Shown: positions 26,621 to 34,760 of the stretch, in pieces
Layout: every line of letters starts with the position of its first letter
How positions within the stretch are numbered: position 1 is the stretch's first letter
Source of the DNA: Mycolicibacterium litorale
GTDB lineage: Bacteria > Actinomycetota > Actinomycetes > Mycobacteriales > Mycobacteriaceae
NCBI RefSeq assembly: GCF_014218295.1
Contig: NZ_AP023287.1
Coordinates: 868,001-932,000, forward strand
DNA length: 64,000 bases
Direction: 5' to 3'
Translations under genes and position numbers: made by a program
The notes under the pieces: generated by a model
What the model was told of the DNA's origin: nothing
Database searches by the model: none
Seen by the model: only the letters and a program-made list of their open reading frames with translations

Positions 26621-27497
26621 CCAGGGTGAACTGTTCGACGTAGCTGACGTTGCGGTTGAAGAAGTCCGCACAGCCCAGCAGGTACTTCATGTACCGGTCG
26701 TAGACCTCTTCGCTCGTCACGGCGATCGCCTCGTCGCGATGCGCCTCCAGGCTCTGCGCCCACGTGTTGAGCGTCCGCACATAACTGGCCGTGAGGTCGT
26801 CGCGTTCGGCGACGGAAAACCCTGCCGCGGTGGAGTATTCGATGACGTCCTCGTCGCACGGCACCGAACCGCCGGGGAAGATCTCCTTGGCGATGAAGCG
26901 CATGAACCGCAGATCGGTCATCGTGATCGGCACACCGAGCTCCGGCCAGCGCTTGAGGGGGTGGCCCATGATCGTCTGCAGCACCATGCGCCCGTCGCCC
27001 GGCATGATGCGGTGGCAGAGGTCGAAGAACGCCTTGTAGCGCTCCTTGGGGAACGCCTCGAACGCCTCGATGCTGACGATGCGGTCGACGGGCTGTTCGA
27101 ACTCTTCCCAGCCGCGCAGCAGCACCTGGCGCGACCGCGGGGTGTCGATGCCGTCGAGGATCTGCTGGCCGAGTGCCTGCTGGTTCTTGCTCAGCGTGAG
27201 GCCGATGACGTTGACGTCGTACTTCTCGATCGCCCGTTTCATCATCGCGCCCCAGCCGCAGCCGACGTCCAGCAGCGTCATCCCGGGATGCAGGTCGAGC
27301 TTGCCCAGGGCCAGATCGATCTTGGCCAGCTGCGCCTCTTCGAGCGTCATGTCGTCGCGCTCGAAGAAGGCGGAGCTGTAGGTCCGCGACGGGTCCTGCC
27401 ACAGTCCGAAGAAATCGTTGGAGATGTCGTAGTGGGCCTGGACGTCCTCGTACGCCACCTTCATCTTCGTCGAGCCCCCCGACCCGCTGTCCGTCAT
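26613..27497 (-). CDS. UmaA-like mycolic acid methyltransferase
   Basis: A SAM-dependent methyltransferase of the CmaA/MmaA/UmaA family, about 294 residues from ATG 27495-27497, which has GGAGG nine bases upstream. ATG 27530 is an alternative. SAM motif I is LLDVGCGWGAM, preceded by the family start AHYDISNDFFGLW. Where most family members have SIGAFEHFG, this one has SIEAFEAFP with KERYKAFF. UmaA also lacks that His, but here the Gly is changed to Glu too. The glutamate thought to hold bicarbonate is kept. It probably modifies mycolate or fatty acyl chains. It lies downstream of a second family member on the same strand. Confidence 0.87.
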   Translation of the reverse strand: MTDSGSGGSTKMKVAYEDVQAHYDISNDFFGLWQDPSRTYSSAFFERDDMTLEEAQLAKIDLALGKLDLHPGMTLLDVGCGWGAMMKRAIEKYDVNVIGLTLSKNQQALGQQILDGIDTPRSRQVLLRGWEEFEQPVDRIVSIEAFEAFPKERYKAFFDLCHRIMPGDGRMVLQTIMGHPLKRWPELGVPITMTDLRFMRFIAKEIFPGGSVPCDEDVIEYSTAAGFSVAERDDLTASYVRTLNTWAQSLEAHRDEAIAVTSEEVYDRYMKYLLGCADFFNRNVSYVEQFTLVK

Positions 27498-27559
27498 CTC
27501 CGTGATCCTCCGATTCTTGAAGTCGATCATGAACCCTATACGCGGATTGCCTAGATCGG

Positions 27560-28492
27560 CTAAGCGGGGGCTTTCTCCAGCGTGAACTGGGCGACGTCGG
27601 TGTATCCCTCGCGGAACAGGTCGGCGCAGCCCTCGAGGTACTTGACGAACCGCTCGTAGATCTCCTCGTTGGTGATCGCGATGGCCTCGTCCTTCTTGGC
27701 CTTGAGGTTGTTGGCCCAGGTGTCGAGCGTCTTGACGTAGTGCGGCTGCAGGTGCTGCTCGCGGGTCACGGTGTATCCCGCCTTGACCGCGTGCTCCTTG
27801 ACCATCGAGGCCAGCGGCAGACGGCCGCCGGGATAGATGTAGTCCATGATGAACTTGATGAAGCGCACCCGCGACATCGTCAGCGGCAGACCCTTGGCTT
27901 TGATCTCCTCATCCTCCGGGATGATGATCGTGTGCAGCATCTGCACACCGTCCTCGGGCAGCCAGTTGAAGGTCTTCTTGAAGTAGTCGTCGTACTTGTT
28001 GAAGCCGAAGTGCTCGAATGCGCCGATCGACACGATGCGGTCGACCTTGCCCTCGAACTCCTCCCACGGCTGGAGGCGGACCTCCATCTTGCGGTCGGTC
28101 TTCGCGTTGGCGAACCAGTGCTCCTCGATGTGCTTCTTCTGGTTCTCCGACAGCGTCAGACCGATGACGTTGACGTCGTACTTCTCGACCGCCCGCATGA
28201 TCGTCGCGCCCCAGCCGCAGCCGATGTCGAGCAGGGTCATCCCGGGCTTGAGGCCCAGCTTGCCCAGCGACAGGTCGATCTTGGCCATCTGGGCCTGCTC
28301 GAGCGTGTAGTCGTCCTTCTCGAAGTAGGCGCAGCTGTAGACCTGGTTCGGGTCCTGCCACAGCTTGAAGAACTCGTTCGAGATGTCGTAGTGGAACTGG
28401 ACCTCGCCCTTGTCAGACCCGCGGGTCTGCGATGCGGATTTCGACAGCCACTTGGACTCTGCCTTGGGTGCTGCGCTCGATGTATCTGCCAC
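27560..28492 (-). CDS. Cyclopropane mycolic acid synthase family methyltransferase
   Basis: 310 residues. It has SAM motif I LLDIGCGWGATIMRAVEKYDVNVIGLTLSENQ, the canonical SIGAFEHFG active-site motif, and a C-terminal YTDVAQFTLEK tail like those of CmaA2, PcaA and MmaA proteins. An extended Ser/Lys-rich N-terminus (about 30 residues) precedes the FHYDISNEFFKLWQDP block. It transfers a methylene or methyl group from SAM to double bonds of meromycolate chains. Start is ATG 28490-28492. It is followed after about 60 bases by the UmaA-like paralogue, probably in one transcript. Confidence 0.92.
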   Translation of the reverse strand: MADTSSAAPKAESKWLSKSASQTRGSDKGEVQFHYDISNEFFKLWQDPNQVYSCAYFEKDDYTLEQAQMAKIDLSLGKLGLKPGMTLLDIGCGWGATIMRAVEKYDVNVIGLTLSENQKKHIEEHWFANAKTDRKMEVRLQPWEEFEGKVDRIVSIGAFEHFGFNKYDDYFKKTFNWLPEDGVQMLHTIIIPEDEEIKAKGLPLTMSRVRFIKFIMDYIYPGGRLPLASMVKEHAVKAGYTVTREQHLQPHYVKTLDTWANNLKAKKDEAIAITNEEIYERFVKYLEGCADLFREGYTDVAQFTLEKAPA

Positions 28493-28728
28493 TGTCCGTC
28501 CTGGTGAAGTTGCTATGCGGGCTTGAACACGGGGTGCCTTCTGCTCGACACGGTGCCGAGACTACGCCTGCGGTCGATTGACCGGCTCGTTATGTCGTCA
28601 CTATGGCTGGCGCACACGGCGATTGCCAATCGGGTCCTTGCGAGTGCAGGGGTCGGCGAATGGACGTGCGCCAATCTTGATGCGTTTTGCTGGGATTTTA
28701 TGTCGGCAGCGATCGGGTCAGCAACGGC

Positions 28729-29745
28729 TCACCGGGCGAGTCGGTTCACCAGGCCGGTGAAGACCGTCGGGAACGCGGAGGCGGCGGGAACGATGGTGCG
28801 GCGCAGCGGTGCGCTTCCGCCGGCCCTCAGGATCGCCGCGGTGAGCAAACGGTAACGGCGTGTCACCTGCCGCCAGCGCCGGTCGTAGTCGGCGACGCGG
28901 CCGTCGGCGAGACAGTCCACCAGCAGTTCGGCCGTGGTGAACGCGATGCCCAGTCCTTCGCCGGTCAACGCGTCGAGGTAGCCGGCGGCGTCGCCGACGA
29001 GCAGGACGCGGCCGCGGCGTCGCCCGCTGACTTCTTGGCGCAGCGGTCCGGCGGCGAGGTCGGGGCCGTGCGCGTGGCCGCCGACGCGCCGGCGTAGAGC
29101 GGGGAACTGCCGCAGATGGCCGTCGAAACCGCCGCGGCGCGAGGTGAGAATCGCGATGCCGACGCAATCGTCGGCGACCGGTGTCACGTATGCCTCGGCG
29201 CCGTCGGCCCAGTGCACCTCGACGGAGTCGGTCCAGGGAGCGAGGTGGACGTGGCGACGGATTCCCCACCTGCGTGGCCCCCGGACCGGTAGTTCGAGTC
29301 CGAGCGTCCGACGGATCGGCGAGTGCAGCCCGTCGGCGGCGGCCAGATAGCGGGCGCGCAGCTCACCCATCCGGACCGACGTCGCATCCTGGCCGACGGC
29401 GCCGAAGTCGTTGTGCACGAGTTCGACTCCGGCGTCCGTCGCCGCCTGCAGCAGCGCGGCGTGCAGCGTGGTCCTGCGCACCCCGCGGCCGGGTCCCGTG
29501 CGGAAGACCGCGTCCGCGTGCCTACGGCCGTCGAGATAGCGGATCCCGCGCAACGGCACCCCGGGTGGGTCCACGCCCAGCCGGTTGAGGTGCGCGGCGG
29601 CGTGGGGCATCAACCCTTCGCCGCAGGCCTTGTCGATCGGCCCGCGACGACGTTCGACCACGACGACGTCGAGCCCGGCCCTGGCGCCGTGCAGTGCGGT
29701 GACAAGGCCGGCCGGGCCGCCGCCCGCGACCAGCAGGTCGATCAC
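28729..29745 (-). CDS. FAD-dependent monooxygenase/geranylgeranyl-reductase family (SrsC-like)
   Basis: 338 residues with an N-terminal FAD-binding Rossmann motif (LLVAGGGPAGLVTALHGARAG), KACGEGLMP, and the second FAD motif LLVGDAAGYLDALTGEGLGIAF. These are features of the geranylgeranyl-reductase-like flavoprotein family. It begins with ATG 29743-29745 overlapping the stop of the methyltransferase gene by four bases, so the two are translationally coupled. Together with the type III PKS the set resembles srsA-srsB-srsC of Streptomyces griseus, where the flavoprotein hydroxylates the alkylresorcinol ring. That role here is inferred from gene order. Confidence 0.85.
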   Translation of the reverse strand: MIDLLVAGGGPAGLVTALHGARAGLDVVVVERRRGPIDKACGEGLMPHAAAHLNRLGVDPPGVPLRGIRYLDGRRHADAVFRTGPGRGVRRTTLHAALLQAATDAGVELVHNDFGAVGQDATSVRMGELRARYLAAADGLHSPIRRTLGLELPVRGPRRWGIRRHVHLAPWTDSVEVHWADGAEAYVTPVADDCVGIAILTSRRGGFDGHLRQFPALRRRVGGHAHGPDLAAGPLRQEVSGRRRGRVLLVGDAAGYLDALTGEGLGIAFTTAELLVDCLADGRVADYDRRWRQVTRRYRLLTAAILRAGGSAPLRRTIVPAASAFPTVFTGLVNRLAR

Positions 29746-30245
29746 GTCAGTTCCTCGAGTGCGCCGTTCTCCACCGTGATCCGCACCCTCAGCAGTACCG
29801 CGTTGGCGAGAGAGAACGACAGCGCCGTCAACCAGGCGGTGTGGATGAGAGGCAGGGCGGCTCCCTCGACGGCGACCGCGACGTAATTAGAATGCGGCAG
29901 AAGGCGATACGGACCTTTCACCACACGTGAGGCTCCGGGGACGACGATCACGCGGGTGTTCCACTGACGTCCCAACGAGGCGATGCACCACCACCGCAGT
30001 CCCTGTGCCGCCAGGACGGCTGCGAGCATCGGCCGGCCCAGTGCCGGGCGATACGGCCGGCGCAGCGCGAGGACCTCGATGAGGCAGCCCGCCAGCAGCC
30101 CGCTGTGCAGGGTGACCATCACCGGATAGTGCCCGGCACCGAACTCCGTGCCGCCGTGCTGTCGGCTCCAATCCGAGTTTCGCTTGGCCACAACGAGTTC
30201 GGCGAGGCGCTCGAGCGTCACCGCGAGGATCAGCAGGATATACAT
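29742..30245 (-). CDS. Isoprenylcysteine-methyltransferase-like membrane protein (SrsB-like)
   Basis: A 167-residue membrane protein from ATG 30243-30245 with four to five helices. The C-terminal pattern (LGRQWNTRVIVVPGASRVVKGPYRLLPHSNYVAV) is characteristic of the ICMT/phospholipid methyltransferase fold, where RHPNY-type residues bind SAM. It overlaps the PKS stop by one base (TGATG) and the flavoprotein start by four. In srs-type clusters this enzyme O-methylates the phenolic product; the same function is proposed here. Confidence 0.85.
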   Translation of the reverse strand: MYILLILAVTLERLAELVVAKRNSDWSRQHGGTEFGAGHYPVMVTLHSGLLAGCLIEVLALRRPYRPALGRPMLAAVLAAQGLRWWCIASLGRQWNTRVIVVPGASRVVKGPYRLLPHSNYVAVAVEGAALPLIHTAWLTALSFSLANAVLLRVRITVENGALEELT

Positions 30246-31312
30246 CAGTGCCAGCGCAGCAGGACGAGTTCGGAGCAGAATCCCGGGCCCATGGCCATCA
30301 GCAGTCCGGGAGTGCCGGGTGCGGGGTGTTCGGCGATCGTGTCGCGCAGCACGTGCAGGACCGACGCGGAGGACAGGTTCCCGATGTCGCCGAGCGAGCG
30401 CCAGGTGAGTCCGAGTGCGTCGTCGGGCAGATCGAGTGCGGCGGTGATGGCCTCGATGACCTTCGGGCCGCCGGGATGGCTCACCCAGGCGCTGACGTCG
30501 TCGACGGTGTAGCCGTGCCGGGCCAGGAACTGGGTGACGTCGTCGCCGAGGTACTGCTCGATGATGGCCGGGAGGTCGGCGGACAGGACGAGCTGGAACC
30601 CGGCGGAGCTGACGTCCCAGCCCATCGTGCGCAGAGAGTCGGGATAGAGGTGTGCGCGCGAGTCGATGATGTCGGGTCCGGAGGCGCCGATCCGGTCGGC
30701 GCGGTGTTCGCCCACCGCCACGACGGCGGCGGCACCGTCGGCGAACAGGGCACTGCCCACGACGGTGGCGATGGTGGGGTCGGTGCGTCGGCCCAGCGAG
30801 CACAGCTCGACGGCCAGCAGCACGGCGACGCCGTCGGGCGCCCCGCGCAGGTAGTCGTGGATGCGGGCCAGCCCCGCGGCGCCGGCCACGCAGCCCAGCC
30901 CGAAGACCGGTATCCGTCGGACGTCGGGGCGCAGGCCGAGGCGTGCGGCGATGCGGGCATCGAGTGGTGGGACCGCGATGCCGGTGACCGTGGTGGTCAT
31001 GATGAGGTCGACGTCGTCGGGTCGCAGGCCGGCCTCGGTGAGTGCACCCTCGATCGCCGCGCAGCCCAGTTCCACGGCGTGTGCGATGAAGTGGTCGTTG
31101 GCGGCACCGAAATCGGTCAGCGCCGCGTAGTCCTCGATGGGCAGCACGAGGTGGCGGCTGTTCACCCTGGCGCTCGCGTGCAGGCCGCGGACGAGGTCCT
31201 CGAACGGCTTCCAGCCCGGGGTGTCGAACAGGGCTTCGGTGACGTCGCTTTGGCGGTAGCGGCGCGGCGGCAGTTCACCACGGACTCCGGCGATGACGCT
31301 TGTGGCGGACAC
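30245..31312 (-). CDS. Type III polyketide synthase (pks10/11-type, alkylresorcinol/pyrone synthase)
   Basis: About 355 residues from GTG 31310-31312, the length of mycobacterial type III PKSs. The frame is open to ATG 31435 but the extra 41 residues are not typical. The catalytic Cys is in [14 protein letters not shown], the His in [18 protein letters not shown]'s neighbourhood and WVSHPGGPK, and the Asn in [15 protein letters not shown]. These enzymes condense a fatty acyl starter with malonyl-CoA to give alkylpyrones or alkylresorcinols. It is the first gene of a tightly coupled three-gene operon and is divergent from the PknF-like kinase gene. Confidence 0.92.
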   Translation of the reverse strand: MSATSVIAGVRGELPPRRYRQSDVTEALFDTPGWKPFEDLVRGLHASARVNSRHLVLPIEDYAALTDFGAANDHFIAHAVELGCAAIEGALTEAGLRPDDVDLIMTTTVTGIAVPPLDARIAARLGLRPDVRRIPVFGLGCVAGAAGLARIHDYLRGAPDGVAVLLAVELCSLGRRTDPTIATVVGSALFADGAAAVVAVGEHRADRIGASGPDIIDSRAHLYPDSLRTMGWDVSSAGFQLVLSADLPAIIEQYLGDDVTQFLARHGYTVDDVSAWVSHPGGPKVIEAITAALDLPDDALGLTWRSLGDIGNLSSASVLHVLRDTIAEHPAPGTPGLLMAMGPGFCSELVLLRWH

Positions 31313-31487
31313 ACTTGGGATACGAGTCCGCGCGGCGATCGGTTCAACCGGATGCGGTGATGTCGAGGAGGCCACGATGGACCCATGGCTGTGCCACAGC
31401 GGGCCGTGTCCGCGATTGCTGGACTTCGGGTCCATCGGTGAGATCTCGATGGGTTAGCTGATGGGTTCGGGTGGGTACCACTACGGC

Positions 31488-33353
31488 ATGCCGTTAGGGG
31501 ACGGTACGAAGATCGCTGGGTACACGATTCAGCGGATGCTCGGCTCAGGGGGTATGGGCGAGGTCTACCTGGCCCAGCATCCGAGGCTGCCCCGCCAGGA
31601 TGCTCTCAAGGTGCTCAAGTCCGACATCTCGGCCGACCCCGACTTCCTCGAGCGGTTCAACCGCGAGGCTGACCTCGCCGCCAAGCTCTGGCATCCTCAT
31701 ATCGTCGGCATCCATGACCGGGGCAAGTACCGAGGGCGGTTGTGGATCTCCATGGACTTTGTCGATGGCACCGATGTCGGACGCCTGCTGCAGGACCGGT
31801 ATCCGGCTGGAATGCCAGTGGAACTGGCGCTCGAGATCGTCACAGCAGTTGCTGGTGCACTCGACTACGCCCACTCTCGCGGGTTGCTACACCGCGACGT
31901 CAAACCGGCCAACATCCTCGTTGCCGACGTCGGGAGCGGTGAACGACGAATTCTGCTGAGCGACTTCGGAGTGGCGCGCGATCTAGCCGACGACACCAGC
32001 GGCGGACTCACGGCGACGAACATGACTGTAGGGACCGCCGCCTATGCGGCGCCCGAACAGCTCATGGGCCTCGATGTCGACGGCCGGACAGACCAGTACT
32101 CCCTGGCAGTGACGGCGTACCACATGCTTACGGGCGCACCACCTTTCCAGAACTCCAAGGCAGCGGTCGTCATAGGGCAGCACTTGAACGCCACCCCGCC
32201 GCGCCTCGCCGACGCCCATCCCGAGTTGGCGCCGCTCGACCCGGCGATGCAGCGCGCACTGGCTAAGGATCCTGAGGAGAGGTACGACACCTGCATGGAG
32301 TTCGCGCGGGCCTTGGTGACGCCGGAGAGTTCCCACGTGCACGCGAGCCTCGACGCGGCGGAGACGATGGTGCGTCCGGTGGCGCCGCCGCCGTCCACTC
32401 CTGCGCCGGGGCCCGAAACCGCCGCACGAAGCCGGACAGCGGTGTGGCTGGCGGCCGCGGTCGTTGTGCTGGTGGTCGTGGCGGGCGCGCTCGGATACCT
32501 GATCTTCGCGCCCGGGGATGACGAGCCCGCGCCTGAGCCGTTCACTTTGGCGGGCACGTTGCGCCTTCCGGATGAGGTGATCAAGACCGGCGGGCTGCCG
32601 GGCGGCTACACATGCGCGGGCACGGAGGCTTATGGCGACATCGGTCCCAATGCACCGGTCACGGTGGAGGACGAGTCGGGCAAGTTACTCGCCAAGGGAG
32701 CGATCAACAGGAGTGACAGTGAGCGTGAGGGGTGTTCGCTGTCCTTCCGGGTCTCCCAGGTCCCGTCCGGTGCGGAGTTTTACCGGGTGCAAGTCGCGGA
32801 TCACGCGGAGGGCAACTACACCGAGGCCGAGGCGAAGGCGGGCGTCGAGGTCGAGATTTCGGTCGTGGAACCGGAACCGGAACCGGAACCGGAGCCTTCG
32901 CCGTCCACGGTGACCAAGACGTTGCCACCCCCACCGCCGCCGCCAGCCAGCGTCACGCCGGACGTCGAGCGGCGCAGTCTGTCTCAGTTACAGGCCATCG
33001 CCCGCAACGACCGCGCCTACGTATCGCTGTATCTCGCGGACCGCTGGTTGCCGCAGCTCAGCGCCAAGCGGGTGGGTCTCGAGGCCGAGGGCACGGTATG
33101 GGACAACGAGCAGATCCTCGAGGAGCATCTGGCGTTTCGTGACAACTATCCGAACGTGCGGCTGCTGTGGTCGGGCGACTGGTCGACCTACGACGGCCGC
33201 AACTACTGGATCACCATCGTGGGGTGGACCCAATCCGATCCAGACCAGGTGCTTTCCTGGTGCAGTTACCACGGTTTCGGCCGGGACCACTGCATCGCCA
33301 AGATCGTCAGCACGTCGCGGGGCCCGGCGGGGACGACGAAGACGAATCCCTAG
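31488..33353 (+). CDS. PknF-like Ser/Thr protein kinase with extracellular sensor
   Basis: About 621 residues from ATG 31488; an in-frame ATG at 31461 is less likely because homologues begin MPL. The cytosolic kinase domain (about 10-275) has [35 protein letters not shown] and SDFGVAR, and is close to PknF in pattern. One membrane helix lies at about 320-342. The extracellular part has a domain with two cysteines, a spacer of Glu-Pro repeats followed by a Pro run (about 460-490), and a distal domain (about 500-610) with Trp/Cys residues. It is probably an envelope-sensing kinase. It overlaps the convergent ppk2 gene by four bases. Confidence 0.9.
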   Translation: MPLGDGTKIAGYTIQRMLGSGGMGEVYLAQHPRLPRQDALKVLKSDISADPDFLERFNREADLAAKLWHPHIVGIHDRGKYRGRLWISMDFVDGTDVGRLLQDRYPAGMPVELALEIVTAVAGALDYAHSRGLLHRDVKPANILVADVGSGERRILLSDFGVARDLADDTSGGLTATNMTVGTAAYAAPEQLMGLDVDGRTDQYSLAVTAYHMLTGAPPFQNSKAAVVIGQHLNATPPRLADAHPELAPLDPAMQRALAKDPEERYDTCMEFARALVTPESSHVHASLDAAETMVRPVAPPPSTPAPGPETAARSRTAVWLAAAVVVLVVVAGALGYLIFAPGDDEPAPEPFTLAGTLRLPDEVIKTGGLPGGYTCAGTEAYGDIGPNAPVTVEDESGKLLAKGAINRSDSEREGCSLSFRVSQVPSGAEFYRVQVADHAEGNYTEAEAKAGVEVEISVVEPEPEPEPEPSPSTVTKTLPPPPPPPASVTPDVERRSLSQLQAIARNDRAYVSLYLADRWLPQLSAKRVGLEAEGTVWDNEQILEEHLAFRDNYPNVRLLWSGDWSTYDGRNYWITIVGWTQSDPDQVLSWCSYHGFGRDHCIAKIVSTSRGPAGTTKTNP

Positions 33354-34228
33354 TCCTCCAACGCCCGCCCGACGATCAGCGGGTCCGGTTCGCCGACCAC
33401 GTCCGAGTCTTTGTCGTCGTAGTCGAATTTCGACAGGAAGAAGCGCATGGCGTTGATGCGTCCGCGTTTCTTGTCGTTGGTCTTGACGACGATCCACGGT
33501 GCGTGGTCGGTGTCGGTGGCGATGAACATCTCCTCCTTGGCGCGGGTGTAGTCGTCCCAGCGCCGGGCCGCCTCGACGTCCATGTCGGAGAACTTCCAGT
33601 GCCGCAGCGGGTCAACGAGGCGGATCGCGAACCGGGTGCGCTGTTCGGCGGGCGACACCGAGAACCAGAACTTGGTCAGGCGCAGACCGTCGTTGACCAG
33701 CATCTCCTCGAAAAGCGGTGCCTGGCGCATGAATTCGGCCTGCTGCTCCAAACTGGCGAAGCCCATCACCTTCTCGACGCCGGCGCGGTTGTACCAGGAC
33801 CGGTCGAACAGCACGATCTCACCGCCGGTGGGCAGGTGGGCGACGTAGCGCTGGAAATACCACTGCGACTTCTCCTGGTCGGTCGGTTTCTCCAGGGCGA
33901 CGGTGCGGGCGTGGCGCGGGTCGAGGTGCTCCATGAACCGCTGGATGGTGCCGCCCTTGCCCGCGGCGTCGCGGCCCTCGAAGAGGATGACGTGGCGGGC
34001 GCCGGTGCGCTTGCTCCACCGCTGTAGCTTGAGCAGTTCGATCTGCAGTTTGCGCTTGAGCCATTCGTACTCGTCGCGCGACATCCGTTCGTCGTAGGGG
34101 TAGCGCTCACGCCAGGTCTCGATCGGGTTGCCGGCGCGGTCGAGCAGAACGGGGTCGTCGTCGTCATCGTCGCGGACGGTGTAGCCGTGGTCGGGGGTGG
34201 ACAGAGCACCGAGGTCGATCTCGGTCAC
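33350..34228 (-). CDS. ppk2: Polyphosphate kinase 2
   Basis: 292 residues from GTG 34226-34228, whose GTGA overlaps the stop of the upstream gene by four bases. It has Walker [17 protein letters not shown] and a Walker B-like [20 protein letters not shown], with the lid and YP/DDKD segments of the PPK2 family. The enzyme uses polyphosphate to phosphorylate nucleoside di- or monophosphates. The length fits single-domain class I PPK2 proteins. A run of Asp residues near the N-terminus (about 20-26) is unusual but is probably a flexible loop. Confidence 0.94.
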   Translation of the reverse strand: MTEIDLGALSTPDHGYTVRDDDDDDPVLLDRAGNPIETWRERYPYDERMSRDEYEWLKRKLQIELLKLQRWSKRTGARHVILFEGRDAAGKGGTIQRFMEHLDPRHARTVALEKPTDQEKSQWYFQRYVAHLPTGGEIVLFDRSWYNRAGVEKVMGFASLEQQAEFMRQAPLFEEMLVNDGLRLTKFWFSVSPAEQRTRFAIRLVDPLRHWKFSDMDVEAARRWDDYTRAKEEMFIATDTDHAPWIVVKTNDKKRGRINAMRFFLSKFDYDDKDSDVVGEPDPLIVGRALED

Positions 34229-34698
34229 GTGGCGGGGCTCAATCGGATCGCGGCGATCCCGAGTCGCGTTGTGGCCTCCCGGAATTGCTCCTTCGTGGGG
34301 ACGGTGTCGCCGCCGAACGTCATCCCCATGGTCTGTTGCGCCTTCTTGGCGCCGTAGGAGGTGGCGACGCGGTGCACGATGTCGGCGACAGTGGCCGGAT
34401 CGGTGATCAGTTCGCCCCGCATGCGGGTGGTCTTGCCTTTGTACGTCACGTCGGCGGGGGCGCCGTCGCGGAAGTTGTATTTCCACTTCGCTTCGAGGAT
34501 GACGTAGAGGTCACCGTCGAGGTGGTGGGCGCTGACGGGCACGGAGAAGCGGCGGCCGGTCTTGCGGCCGGTGAAGCCGACGACCATGAACTGTGTGAGC
34601 GCGGAGCCCAGCGGGGTGCGAAGTGCCAGACGCAGCGTGGGGTTGATGACGTTCAGCAGCGCCTGCGGTGGGTGGGCGACATCGATGGATCCGGCCAT
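34225..34698 (-). CDS. Nitroreductase/F420-type split-barrel family protein
   Basis: About 157 residues from ATG 34696-34698; GTG 34707 is an alternative. The central FTGRKTGRRFSVPVSAHHLDGDLYVIL segment is the pattern of the deazaflavin (F420)-dependent nitroreductase/pyridoxamine-oxidase-like split barrel, in which the GRKTGR loop binds cofactor phosphate. The C-terminal helices (about 110-157) are less typical. It is translationally coupled to ppk2. The substrate is unknown. Confidence 0.65.
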   Translation of the reverse strand: MAGSIDVAHPPQALLNVINPTLRLALRTPLGSALTQFMVVGFTGRKTGRRFSVPVSAHHLDGDLYVILEAKWKYNFRDGAPADVTYKGKTTRMRGELITDPATVADIVHRVATSYGAKKAQQTMGMTFGGDTVPTKEQFREATTRLGIAAIRLSPAT

Positions 34699-34719
34699 GG
34701 GTTCCACGGTAGGACGGTA

Positions 34720-34755
34720 GGCGGCCGGCCGGGCGGCTTTGACCGGCCGGCCGCC
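34720..34755 (-). terminator. GC-rich hairpin between CAR and the split-barrel gene
   Basis: GGCGGCCGGCC (34720-34730) and GGCCGGCCGCC (34745-34755) form a perfect 11-bp stem with a 14-base loop, five bases beyond the end of the CAR gene. There is no U-tract. Many mycobacterial terminators look like this, and it separates two same-strand units. Confidence 0.6.
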
Positions 34756-34760
34756 GGCAC

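Noticed and set aside
32866..32940. Glu-Pro and Pro runs as possible DNA repeat array
   Set aside because: They are in-frame low-complexity protein sequence within the kinase gene, not an independent repeat.
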